Shown piece after piece: positions 1 to 7,767 of a DNA stretch of 64,000 nucleotides. The notes below the pieces were generated by a model. The model searched no databases, had not been told where the DNA came from, and worked only from the letters and a program-made list of their open reading frames with translations. The stretch covers positions 124,001 to 188,000 of the forward strand of contig NZ_LKET01000032.1 of the NCBI RefSeq assembly GCF_001317355.1. Reading direction: 5' to 3'. This stretch comes from Oxobacter pfennigii. GTDB taxonomy: Bacteria > Bacillota > Clostridia > Clostridiales > Oxobacteraceae. The stretch's first letter is position 1; each line of letters opens with the position of its first letter. The position numbers and the translations under genes were made by a program.

Positions 1-1
1 A

Positions 2-202
2 GGAACACTTTATCCGATTTTACATTCCCTTGAGGCAGAAGGTTTTGTCTTATCTTATTGGGATGAAGTTGAGAGCCGTAAAAGGAAGTATTATAAAATT
101 ACGGATGCCGGGAAATTGCAGGTTAAGGAAAAGCAAGAGGAATGGTTCACTTTTAAGAGCGCGGTAGATAAGGTTTTATTGGAGGAGATCGTATGGAATT
201 AG
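2..202 (+). CDS. PadR-family transcriptional regulator, C-terminal part
   Basis: The window opens inside this gene; 66 codons remain, ending in TAG. The visible part begins with the recognition-helix/wing region typical of PadR regulators (G-T-L-Y-P-x-L-x-x-L-E, then R-K-R-K-Y-Y-x-I-T-x-x-G), followed by the start of the C-terminal helix. PadR proteins are small dimeric winged-helix repressors, often autoregulated and paired with a membrane gene. The stop overlaps the start of the downstream HAAS-SEDS gene by 10 nt, so the two are almost certainly translationally coupled and the membrane protein is its probable target. The N-terminus and promoter lie outside the window. Confidence 0.85.
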   Translation, partial: GTLYPILHSLEAEGFVLSYWDEVESRKRKYYKITDAGKLQVKEKQEEWFTFKSAVDKVLLEEIVWN

Positions 203-1494
203 GTAGTAATAATAAAGCCCGGGAATATATAAACGATGTGTGTTCACAAGTACGCTTTAAAGAAATTCATAAAGAAATAAGCCTAGAAATACAAAGCCAC
301 ATTACAGAGTTGGCAGAAGAATATTTAAATGAGGGTTTTACCGAAACTGATTCAATAAATAAAGCAGTTGCCCAAATGGGTGACGCTATAACAGTCGGAA
401 ATCAATTGAATAAAGTTCACAAGTCTAAACCGGAATGGGGCATATTGGCCCTGACATTCATGCTTGCAAGTTTCGGGATAATAACTAATTACTTGATAGC
501 AACACAAGGTGCATCCTACTATAACCCTTCTTCAATACTTATTAGAAGTTTGTCATTTAGTATTTTAGGAATAGCTGCTGCGGTAGGTCTGTACTTTTTT
601 GATTACAAGAAGATAAAACCATATTCCAAATACATATATATAATAACTTCAATATTTATAATATACTCAATTTTATTTGGTCGTCCCGTAAATGGATTAT
701 TACGGTTTTCAATAGGTCCTTTTGTTATTCCTGTAGAAGCATGTCTCTTATTTTATGTTATTGCACTGTCAGGTATAATGGATAACTGGAACTGGAATCA
801 ACCCAAAAATATTCTATACAGCCTGGGGCTGCTCATATTTCCAATTATTCTTATGTTGGCAGTGCCCTCACTTGACAGCATACTAATATATTCAACCGCA
901 TTTTTAGTTCTCGCAATCATGTCCGGTGCAAAGCTAAAATATATTCTTGGTATAATAGGCTCTGAAATTATAATATTTTTATTTCAGATATTCAGCAGGC
1001 CATATAGAGTAAAACGGTTTTTTATCTTTCTCAATCCGAACAAAGACCCTTCTGGAAGCGGATATATCAATATTCAATTAAGTAAGGTACTTCATTCTGC
1101 AGGTTTATTAGGGCAGGGGTTTACATTTAAACCGGGAGTTATACCGGAAGTCCATACCGATTTTATATTTGCTTATGTAGTATATACTTTTGGATGGATT
1201 GCAGGACTCATATTGATAGCACTGTTTATCTCCTTTATAGTCCGTATAGCCGGATTAGTTGGTTTAGTAAAAAATAATTACGGCAAACTATTATTAAGTG
1301 GTTTTGCAGCAGTTTTTTCCATACAATTTTTATGGAATATTCTAATGGTTTTAGGATTAGCACCTTTAGGCGGAACCGGATTACCCTTTATAAGCTATGG
1401 GGGAACTCAATTTATTATTAATATGATTGTGATAGGACTGATATTAGGCATATACAGACGAAGAAATATAAGAGAAATTGCATTTTATGCATAA
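193..1494 (+). CDS. HAAS-domain / SEDS (FtsW-RodA-SpoVE family) fusion membrane protein
   Basis: 433 aa. Residues 1 to about 80 are soluble and resemble the HAAS (DUF1700-like) prefix domain usually found next to PadR genes. From about residue 82 onward there are roughly ten hydrophobic segments with SEDS hallmarks: an H-T-D-F-I-F motif (Asp323, matching the conserved catalytic Asp of RodA/FtsW glycosyltransferases) and the C-terminal L-P-F-I-S-Y-G-G signature near residue 400. The two Glu residues that usually follow the TDFIF motif are replaced (Y-V-V-Y-T-F-G-W). SEDS proteins polymerise glycan strands from lipid II at the membrane with a class-B PBP partner; no PBP is adjacent here. It overlaps the PadR gene, so it is probably PadR-controlled rather than constitutive. 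Confidence 0.85.
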   Translation: MELGSNNKAREYINDVCSQVRFKEIHKEISLEIQSHITELAEEYLNEGFTETDSINKAVAQMGDAITVGNQLNKVHKSKPEWGILALTFMLASFGIITNYLIATQGASYYNPSSILIRSLSFSILGIAAAVGLYFFDYKKIKPYSKYIYIITSIFIIYSILFGRPVNGLLRFSIGPFVIPVEACLLFYVIALSGIMDNWNWNQPKNILYSLGLLIFPIILMLAVPSLDSILIYSTAFLVLAIMSGAKLKYILGIIGSEIIIFLFQIFSRPYRVKRFFIFLNPNKDPSGSGYINIQLSKVLHSAGLLGQGFTFKPGVIPEVHTDFIFAYVVYTFGWIAGLILIALFISFIVRIAGLVGLVKNNYGKLLLSGFAAVFSIQFLWNILMVLGLAPLGGTGLPFISYGGTQFIINMIVIGLILGIYRRRNIREIAFYA

Positions 1495-1558
1495 AAAATG
1501 TGAGGTTGTCATCAGATTATCAGGAGTGAAAAAACAAAAGTGTTATTATAACATTAAA

Positions 1559-1589
1559 AAAGCCTTAAAGAGTTGTACTTTAAGGCTTT
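1559..1589. terminator. bidirectional terminator between the SEDS gene and the methyltransferase
   Basis: A perfect 12-bp stem (AAAGCCTTAAAG at 1559-1570 with CTTTAAGGCTTT at 1578-1589) and 7-nt loop lie between two convergent genes, with A-rich and T-rich flanks serving both strands. Confidence 0.8.
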
Positions 1590-1599
1590 CCATGGAAAA

Positions 1600-2394
1600 T
1601 TATTTCACAGCTAAGCGCATACGATACGAAAAGTCGATTTCAAACATTTCATCTTGAAAAAGCCTGATGATTTTATTCTTGAAAGCGACAATATCGTCTA
1701 ATAATAATTCTGGGTATTTTGTAATAATAGCTTGTAAGCTACCCTGGCTGATGATTATATTGATAAAGCGTTCCGACGTACATAGTTCTGTGTTGGAAAA
1801 AACAATTTCTCTTGCATACCGAAAATAACAACTGTTTTTTATGTTGGATAAATGTTCTTCTTTATTGTAACGAATAAATGTATCTTTTACATCAGGTAAC
1901 TTTTCTTCTAACTCTCTCACCTTTTTATAAAGGATGTCATATGCTTGATCAGCCTGCCAAATTGAAACAGGCGGCCAATCACAATCAACAGTAGCAAAAA
2001 CACCTCCGGCTTTTAAAATTCTGTTTACTTCTGTTAAAGTTGCTATTGGCTCCATCCAATGAAATGATTGAGAACAAATAACCACATCTGAAGAATCACT
2101 TTCAATTCCGGTATCATGGCTAAATGCATTAATAAAGCTAATCTTATTATTTGCCTTTCTTTTGGCAACGGTAATCATATCTGTACTTGGTTCAACGCCG
2201 ATTATTTGACTGCAGTAGTCACTCCAAACAACAGTCGATAGTCCTGTTCCGCATCCTAAATCCACAATCCGGTCCGGTGTATTCCCTAAATAGCGAATAA
2301 TTGTCTTTACGGGATAAAATGGCATTGCTGGTCGTGCGCTTTTATAAGTTTCTGCGAAACCGTTAAATCTATCGGCATTTATTCGGATATCCAT
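1600..2394 (-). CDS. class I SAM-dependent methyltransferase
   Basis: 264 aa. The N-terminus (R-F-x-G-F-A-E-T-Y) and SAM-binding motif I D-L-G-C-G-T-G at residues 45-51, followed by an acidic residue (G-V-E-P) and the Q-S-F-H-W-M motif near residue 110, match the small-molecule methyltransferase family with Methyltransf_11/25 folds. The substrate cannot be told. The gene is alone on the minus strand between a convergent terminator and a serine protease gene, so context gives no pathway. The ATG has only a distant purine-rich site (AAAGGGAG about 14 nt upstream), so translation may be weak. Confidence 0.85.
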   Translation of the reverse strand: MDIRINADRFNGFAETYKSARPAMPFYPVKTIIRYLGNTPDRIVDLGCGTGLSTVVWSDYCSQIIGVEPSTDMITVAKRKANNKISFINAFSHDTGIESDSSDVVICSQSFHWMEPIATLTEVNRILKAGGVFATVDCDWPPVSIWQADQAYDILYKKVRELEEKLPDVKDTFIRYNKEEHLSNIKNSCYFRYAREIVFSNTELCTSERFINIIISQGSLQAIITKYPELLLDDIVAFKNKIIRLFQDEMFEIDFSYRMRLAVK

Positions 2395-2511
2395 TTAAGT
2401 AAGCACACTCCCTTTTAATTCTCTGAATAATGCGTTCAATTTCTGTTATTGGCTAATTGAATTATACCATATAATATGAAAAGATTTTTGTAGTTAATCC
2501 ATCATAGACAG

Positions 2512-3378
2512 CTATTGCTTTTTACTTGAATACCATGTTGTTATGAAATCATTTATCTCATTTGCGGGCATTACCAAAGAATATCTGAAATTATCAAAGA
2601 TATCACGGCCACCGCCTAAAACAATCCCCGCTATTTCTGATTGTTTATTTAATAAAACACTTCCACTACTACCGAAATTATCATAGGCGGATGTTTTGAT
2701 TACTAATCGCTGATTCTCTCCGTTTGTATCGCCAAATTTGACTGGTTTTTTTGAAATAATCGAACCATAAGTGATTTCATTTCTCCCTTCATTTAATGGA
2801 CTGCTAATAATCGCAACTTGATCTTTAAAAGCCGGGGTGTTTGAGGCAATATTTAATATTCCAAAAGAATCACTGCAACTAAATTTAAGGATAGCAAGAT
2901 CATACTCCTCATCAGAATAAACCACTTCTGCTATAGGTAAAGTCTTATAATAGTCTCTTAACCCTATATGTTGTTCTTGCTGTGCAATGCGTTCATTATA
3001 TGTTAAATCATCATAAGAGAGAACATATAAGTGTGTTGGATTGTTGTCTACGGCGTGCAGAGCCGTAAGGGCATAATATACTCCATCGGCCTCAGAAAAA
3101 ACCACGCCACCAAATCCAGCGCCATAGCTAAATGATTCGTCGTTTCCTGATATTGTTGCAGTTTCACTAATAATATACAAAGTTGAGGATTTCACCTCAT
3201 GATTAATTATTTCTTGGAAATCTACATTCTTTCTGGTACGACATATGTAATCATAAAAAAAAGAACTTCCTATAATGGAGATACATACAACAGCACTAAT
3301 TACAATGCTTATTGTCTTTTTGCTTTTCCTTGATAATCTTTTTTCCACAGCTACTTTCGCTCCCTCCTTGCATTGCAT
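2512..3378 (-). CDS. membrane-anchored trypsin-like serine protease
   Basis: 288 aa. A positively charged N-terminus precedes one hydrophobic segment (about residues 23-43), suggesting a signal anchor with the body outside the membrane. The catalytic triad of a chymotrypsin-fold protease is readable: His108 (T-A-L-H-A-V), Asp160 (E-Y-D-L-A-I) and Ser238 (G-S-S-G-S). There is no PDZ domain, so it is shorter than HtrA/DegP. It may act in cell-surface protein processing or stress; the substrate is unknown. The start used has GAGGATAAT just upstream; an in-frame GTG 11 codons later also follows a GGAGG and cannot be excluded. No operon partner is visible. Confidence 0.8.
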   Translation of the reverse strand: MQCKEGAKVAVEKRLSRKSKKTISIVISAVVCISIIGSSFFYDYICRTRKNVDFQEIINHEVKSSTLYIISETATISGNDESFSYGAGFGGVVFSEADGVYYALTALHAVDNNPTHLYVLSYDDLTYNERIAQQEQHIGLRDYYKTLPIAEVVYSDEEYDLAILKFSCSDSFGILNIASNTPAFKDQVAIISSPLNEGRNEITYGSIISKKPVKFGDTNGENQRLVIKTSAYDNFGSSGSVLLNKQSEIAGIVLGGGRDIFDNFRYSLVMPANEINDFITTWYSSKKQ

Positions 3379-3467
3379 ATTATCCTCATTATATAAATAA
3401 TCAGCAGCTTGCCTTTTGCCAGGTATTAAGCGGTTTTGAGGTTATAATACCATGTTTTCTGAAATTA

Positions 3468-3509
3468 AGAAAGACATAACTTCCCCTTGACGGAAAGCTA
3501 TGTCTTTCT
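3468..3509 (-). terminator. terminator downstream of tRNA-Pro
   Basis: An 11-bp perfect stem (3468-3478 with 3499-3509) and 20-nt loop begin at the last base of the tRNA CCA end and are followed on the minus strand by TTAATTTC. It fits termination of the single-tRNA transcript. Confidence 0.7.
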
Positions 3510-3584
3510 GGTCTGGGTGACAAGATTTGAACTTGCGACCTCCAGAACCCCATTCTGGCGCGCTACCATCTGCGCCACACCCAG
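3509..3584 (-). tRNA. tRNA-Pro (anticodon GGG)
   Basis: A complete 76-nt cloverleaf with encoded CCA reads on the minus strand. The acceptor stem is CTGGGTG/CACCCAG, the D arm GCGC...GCGC, the anticodon stem CCAGA/TCTGG encloses the 7-nt loop ATGGGGT, and the T arm GCAAG...CTTGT holds TTCAAAT. The C1-G72 pair and the T-G-G-C-G-C-A-G start are typical of bacterial tRNA-Pro. The GGG anticodon reads CCC/CCU codons. Confidence 0.97.
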
Positions 3585-3607
3585 ATATTTTTTCGAGAAC
3601 ATTTATT

Positions 3608-3636
3608 ATTATAATTCAGCAAATGCAATAAATCAA
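3608..3636 (-). promoter_or_regulatory. vegetative-type promoter for tRNA-Pro
   Basis: TTGATT (3631-3636), 17-nt spacer and TATAAT (3608-3613) on the minus strand, about 24 nt before the tRNA 5' end: a near-consensus housekeeping promoter. Confidence 0.8.
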
Positions 3637-3751
3637 GTGATTTTCTAGATATATTATAAGGCTTTTTAAAAATAATAGCGCAGGCACTTATTTCCATGCT
3701 TTTATGATATACTTAAAGTACGTTGATAAATAATAAGTTAGGAGGAATTCT

Positions 3752-4132
3752 ATGATTGATGATATATGCTTGGGCAACATAATGATTGATTGTGATGACC
3801 AAGAAAAGTTATGTGAATTCTACTATAAATTGCTTGGCTGGGAAAAGCGCACAATGTTCGGCCGTCCTGCACTATGCAGCAGTAGTGGAATCATATTTCT
3901 GTTTATAGAAGAAGAATCCTACAGCCCTCCCATATGGCCTGAGGAAAACGATAGACAGCAAAAACAGATGCATTTTGATTTCCAGGTTCCGGATGTGGTT
4001 TCAGCAGTTGAATATGCATTGTCCCTTGGTGCAACTAAAGCATTGTCTCAGTTTGGAGGCAATGAATTTGTGACTATGATAGATCCTGCCGGACATCCAT
4101 TTTGCCTCTGCGCCAAAGATAACATGCCATGA
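3752..4132 (+). CDS. VOC (glyoxalase/bleomycin-resistance fold) family protein
   Basis: 126 aa, one vicinal-oxygen-chelate domain: two beta-alpha-beta-beta-beta modules, the first from about residue 5 (G-N-I-M-I-D-C-D-D) and the second starting at M-H-F-D-F-Q-V near residue 74, with the typical end D-P-A-G-H-P-F-C-L-C. This is the glyoxalase-like subfamily often annotated only as VOC protein; catalytic role and substrate are not predictable. TAGGAGGAATTCT precedes the ATG. It is monocistronic. Confidence 0.85.
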   Translation: MIDDICLGNIMIDCDDQEKLCEFYYKLLGWEKRTMFGRPALCSSSGIIFLFIEEESYSPPIWPEENDRQQKQMHFDFQVPDVVSAVEYALSLGATKALSQFGGNEFVTMIDPAGHPFCLCAKDNMP

Positions 4133-4171
4133 TTCAAGTTAAGAATACTTATAATCAGATTAAATTTATAG

Positions 4172-4318
4172 GAGGCTGATACCTCGCCAAAAGATGTAAA
4201 TATAATACTTCGAAATGATGAAATATACAATATTGATGAAAGTAAAGCTTTAGAATTTAACAAAGGCTTTGCTTATAAAAAACTAGAAAGTGATTTGCCT
4301 TCACGAAATGAGATTTAG
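4172..4318 (+). pseudogene. possible decayed small gene without a start codon
   Basis: A 48-codon open stretch between stops encodes a charged, protein-like sequence (ending D-L-P-S-R-N-E-I) and sits directly behind an AGGAGG at 4170-4175, but its first codons contain no ATG, GTG or TTG. This looks like a small gene that lost its start, or the tail of a deleted one. No family is recognised. The evidence is weak. Confidence 0.2.
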
Positions 4319-4372
4319 ACAATTGGCTGGAACGAGAAGTTCGAGAAAAATAACAAGGTCTTAATGATTTAA

Positions 4373-4525
4373 TCAATAAGGCCTACTTTCTTCCACATAT
4401 TCACTGATTATTTTATCCAAAATCGGTTTTCCGGTTTTAATTTCATTTTCACTTATTGAAATTCCTTTGCTCTCTACAAGCATCTTGCGAAGAAATAAAA
4501 GCAATTTATAAAAAAAAGATTTCAT
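4373..4525 (-). CDS. small hypothetical protein (50 aa)
   Basis: A start at 4525 gives 50 residues and is preceded by GAGGTG at good spacing. The N-terminal third is basic and hydrophobic (M-K-S-F-F-Y-K-L-L-L-F-L-R-K), the rest is charged and ends in E-E-S-R-P-Y. It could be a membrane-associated peptide. It is not a recognised family and lies 75 bp downstream of the nitroreductase gene on the same strand. Treat it as possible only. Confidence 0.35.
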   Translation of the reverse strand: MKSFFYKLLLFLRKMLVESKGISISENEIKTGKPILDKIISEYVEESRPY

Positions 4526-4599
4526 ATCAACACACCTCATATTAAATAATACAGGTGTCAATATAAAATCTAATTATGTTCTTGTTAAGATTATGTAAA

Positions 4600-5265
4600 T
4601 TATATCCACTTGCAATTGTCCATTCCGGCGCCAATTTCAAAATGATACTTTACAATACCCAAATCCATTTTAGAGTAAAAGCCCCCAGTTTCTTCTGCTT
4701 TTATGGTATTGCCTTTAAGTGTAAATAAAAATTTTTGCTGGTTTACAGCTGTAGGCGCCAGCATTGCTGCCTTCATACCGGATAAAAACCAATCAGGCAT
4801 AGGACCCTCAACTTTGCAAAGCTTTTCTAATGGTTTATTCTTATGGGGCTTGCCTTTATTTTCGCCGTAGCCTATAGAAATTACACCGCGTAAGATTTCT
4901 CCCGGGTTAACTTCACATGCACATTTGCTTTTACTGTATGTGGCTCCTACCCAGCAGGTATCAAGTCCCATCATAAAAGATTTTAAGACTATTCTTTCTC
5001 CGTAATATCCCAATTTCTCATCCAAGTCTTTATCCTTTTTGCCCACTAAAGCTATATAATTTTTAACATTTACGAATTTCCCGTAATGGGCCAATACTCC
5101 GCTGAAGGCTTTTGGTTCATTTGTTACAAGCTGCAGGTTTAAGCCGCTTTCTTCATTGCATTTTTTAATCTCTAAAAGAAGCTCTGCAACTATTTCATCG
5201 GGGATTCTTTTGTCTAAGTAGCTTCGCACAGAGTGACGGTTATTTATAGCTTCATAAATATCCAT
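4600..5265 (-). CDS. nitroreductase-family protein
   Basis: 221 aa. The N-terminus (Y-E-A-I-N-N-R-H-S-V-R-S-Y) is the FMN-contact signature of the nitroreductase superfamily; the middle (G-L-D-T-C-W-V-G-A) and the end (G-A-G-M-D-N-C-K-W) also fit. These are FMN-dependent NAD(P)H oxidoreductases acting on nitro compounds, quinones or flavins; the physiological substrate here is unknown. A strong AAAGGAGGAAGG precedes the ATG. It lies downstream of gpsA on the same strand with only 46 nt between, so it may be read through from the der-gpsA transcript. Confidence 0.85.
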   Translation of the reverse strand: MDIYEAINNRHSVRSYLDKRIPDEIVAELLLEIKKCNEESGLNLQLVTNEPKAFSGVLAHYGKFVNVKNYIALVGKKDKDLDEKLGYYGERIVLKSFMMGLDTCWVGATYSKSKCACEVNPGEILRGVISIGYGENKGKPHKNKPLEKLCKVEGPMPDWFLSGMKAAMLAPTAVNQQKFLFTLKGNTIKAEETGGFYSKMDLGIVKYHFEIGAGMDNCKWI

Positions 5266-5311
5266 TTTACCTTCCTCCTTTAATTAATTGGATAGATATA
5301 TTAACACTTTA

Positions 5312-6352
5312 TTACAATTCCCAGGATTTTTGCTCGCGGGTGACGACTTCTTCATTTTCATGAAGCTCTATGGTCTTCTCCCTCAGCATAAGCTCTGTTA
5401 CTGCATATTTTGGGTTTTTGTCCTGAAAAAGAACTTCATAGAGCTTTTCTGTAATGGGCATTTCTACCTGATATCTCTTGGAAAGCTCATAGGCAGCCTT
5501 TGTGGTTTTAACGCCCTCTACCACCATTTTTACTTCTGTTAATGCTTCATTTACACTCTTCCCCTGGCCTATCAATATGCCGGCACGCCTGTTTCTGCTG
5601 TGCATGCTGGTGCAGGTAACAATTAAATCCCCTATGCCCGAAAGCCCGGAGAAGGTGAAAGTGTCCGCTCCCATAGCTACTCCTAACCTTGTCATTTCAG
5701 CAAGCCCTCTTGTCATCAATGCGGCCTTTGTATTGTCGCCGTACCCTAATCCGTCGGATATGCCGGCTGCCAGTGCTATTATGTTCTTTATTGCACCCCC
5801 CAATTCCACTCCTGTAATATCCGGGTTGGTATATACCCTGAATTTAGGTGTCATAAAAATATCCTGAACGTATTCGGCAACAGTCCTCTTCCTTGAAGAT
5901 ACCACTACCGTTGTAGGGATATCCCTTGATACCTCTTCGGCGTGGCTGGGGCCTGAAAGTACGCATACATCATTAATTCCCGTTTCTTCTTCAATAACTT
6001 GAGACATCCTTAAATATGTATCGTTCTCAATGCCCTTGGCAATACTTACGATTTTTTGACCATCATTTAAGCTCCCTTTTATATTTTTGCATATCTCCCT
6101 TATGGCATGGGAAGGTACTCCCAGAACAATTAAATCGGTATCTTTTATGCATTCAATTATGTCCGGATAAACTTCCACATTCTGTGGTATGATTACACCC
6201 GGAAGATATTTGATATTTTCCCTTGCTTTTTTTATATCATTTAAAAGGCCGTCATTCCTGTCCCAGATGGATACTCTTAAGCCCTTCTTTGCAAGAAGGA
6301 TGGAAAGTGCGGTGCCCCAGCTTCCGGCACCGATTACCGATACTTTACTCAT
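5312..6352 (-). CDS. gpsA: NAD(P)-dependent glycerol-3-phosphate dehydrogenase
   Basis: 346 aa, usual length. It reduces dihydroxyacetone phosphate to sn-glycerol-3-phosphate for phospholipid synthesis in the cytoplasm. The Rossmann motif G-A-G-S-W-G-T-A is at residues 8-15, and the active-site Lys lies near residue 189 in E-L-G-G-A-I-K-N-I. The gene starts 12 nt downstream of der with its own GGAGG, so der-gpsA form an operon. In many Clostridia plsY sits between these two genes; here it is missing. Confidence 0.96.
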   Translation of the reverse strand: MSKVSVIGAGSWGTALSILLAKKGLRVSIWDRNDGLLNDIKKARENIKYLPGVIIPQNVEVYPDIIECIKDTDLIVLGVPSHAIREICKNIKGSLNDGQKIVSIAKGIENDTYLRMSQVIEEETGINDVCVLSGPSHAEEVSRDIPTTVVVSSRKRTVAEYVQDIFMTPKFRVYTNPDITGVELGGAIKNIIALAAGISDGLGYGDNTKAALMTRGLAEMTRLGVAMGADTFTFSGLSGIGDLIVTCTSMHSRNRRAGILIGQGKSVNEALTEVKMVVEGVKTTKAAYELSKRYQVEMPITEKLYEVLFQDKNPKYAVTELMLREKTIELHENEEVVTREQKSWEL

Positions 6353-6364
6353 TTACAATACCTC

Positions 6365-7684
6365 CTATTCACCTTCATTTCTGGCTCTGTAGATAAACCT
6401 TACAGGAGTGCCTTCTAATCCAAACCTTTCCCTCAGTTGATTTTCCAGATATCTTTCGTAGGAAAAATGCATTATCTCAGGGTCATTAACAAATAGAATA
6501 AAGGTTGGGGGCTTTGTCGAAGCTTGAGTGGCATAAAAAATTTTAAGCCTCTTCCCTTTCCCCATGGGCGCCTGATTCATCATAACAGCATCGGATATAA
6601 TATCATTCAATACCCCCGTTGAAATCCTCATGGCATTCTGATTGGCAGTGAATTTTATAAGCTCGATGACTTTCTCAACCCTCTGGCCGGTTTTGGCAGA
6701 TATGAAAATCACAGGAGCATAGGTCATAAAGCTTAAATCCGCCCTTATTTTATTTCTGAATTCATTCATGGTTTTGTCATCTTTCTCGATTAAGTCCCAC
6801 TTATTAACTACTATAACAATTCCCTTTCCTGCTTCATGAGCAAGACCGGCAATCTTTGAATCCTGTTCAGTTACACCTTCATTGGCATCAATCATAATTA
6901 GGCACACATCAGATCTCTCTATGGCAGTAAGAGACCTTATAACGCTGTATCTTTCCACTTCTTCATTGACCTTGCTTTTTCTTCTTATACCTGCTGTGTC
7001 AATCAATATGAATTTATCGCCTTTATATTCAAAGGGAGTATCTATGGCGTCCCTGGTGGTGCCGGGTATATCGCTTACGATAACCCTTTCTTCCTTGACC
7101 AGCTTGTTTATAAGGGAAGATTTTCCCACGTTGGGTTTACCCACTATGGCAACCTTTGTGACATCATCCTCTTCCTCATCTTCTTCAATATTTTTAAAAT
7201 GAGCAACTATCTCATCCAATAAATCTCCCATGCCTAATCCCAAGGATGAAGAAATCCCCATGGGCTCTCCAATTCCTAGGTTGAAAAATTCATAGACGTT
7301 GTTAAATTTCGTAGGGTCGTCAATTTTATTTACTGCAAGGACGACAGGCTTATTGGTTTTTCTCAGCATCTCGGCCACTTCCTGATCAGCATGGGTAATG
7401 CCCTCTTTGCCGTCTGTCATGAATACGATTACATTAGCTGTTTCAATGGCAATCTGTGCCTGCCTTCTCATTTGGGAAAGTATAATATCCTCACTGTAGG
7501 GCTCTATACCTCCCGTATCGATTATTATAAATTTGTGATTCAGCCACTCGGCTTCCGAATATATTCTGTCCCTGGTTACTCCGGGTTTATCTTCTACAAT
7601 GGCAATCCTTTTGCCGGTCAGTCTGTTAAATAGCGTAGACTTGCCTACATTAGGCCTTCCTACAACTGCCACAATGGGTTTCAT
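6365..7684 (-). CDS. der: ribosome biogenesis GTPase Der (EngA)
   Basis: 439 aa, an essential double GTPase for 50S subunit maturation. Two G domains in tandem are visible: the first P-loop G-R-P-N-V-G-K-S near residue 8 and the second G-K-P-N-V-G-K-S near residue 183, each with D-x-x-G and N-K-x-D motifs, followed by the KH-like C-terminal domain. The ATG at 7684 has AGGAGG 9 nt upstream; an in-frame TTG one codon earlier is possible. It is cotranscribed with gpsA. About 50 bp separate it from the DUF512 gene upstream, and a degenerate dispersed repeat occupies that gap. Confidence 0.97.
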   Translation of the reverse strand: MKPIVAVVGRPNVGKSTLFNRLTGKRIAIVEDKPGVTRDRIYSEAEWLNHKFIIIDTGGIEPYSEDIILSQMRRQAQIAIETANVIVFMTDGKEGITHADQEVAEMLRKTNKPVVLAVNKIDDPTKFNNVYEFFNLGIGEPMGISSSLGLGMGDLLDEIVAHFKNIEEDEEEDDVTKVAIVGKPNVGKSSLINKLVKEERVIVSDIPGTTRDAIDTPFEYKGDKFILIDTAGIRRKSKVNEEVERYSVIRSLTAIERSDVCLIMIDANEGVTEQDSKIAGLAHEAGKGIVIVVNKWDLIEKDDKTMNEFRNKIRADLSFMTYAPVIFISAKTGQRVEKVIELIKFTANQNAMRISTGVLNDIISDAVMMNQAPMGKGKRLKIFYATQASTKPPTFILFVNDPEIMHFSYERYLENQLRERFGLEGTPVRFIYRARNEGE

Positions 7685-7701
7685 CAAATAAAGCCTCCTT
7701 T

Positions 7702-7767
7702 AATGTTAGGGGATACTTTTCCTCTTTTTGCGAGTGCTACGAGGTGGTCGAAGAAATGTCCCCAATT
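7702..7767. repeat. dispersed intergenic repeat, copy A
   Basis: About 66 bp, clearly related to 29435-29502. Shared blocks are AATGTTAGGG-x-ATAC at the left end, C-CTCTTTTT inside, and a G-C-rich right end (A-T-G-x-C-x-CC-AA). The ends are imperfect inverted repeats, TTAGGGGATA against ATGTCCCCAATTAA. This copy overlaps the end of the DUF512 gene and supplies its last nine codons and stop. Confidence 0.55.

Noticed and set aside
4048-4263. 71-aa minus-strand frame overlapping the VOC gene end
   Set aside because: It lies antisense to the conserved C-terminus of the VOC protein, has no good ribosome binding site and no recognisable sequence.
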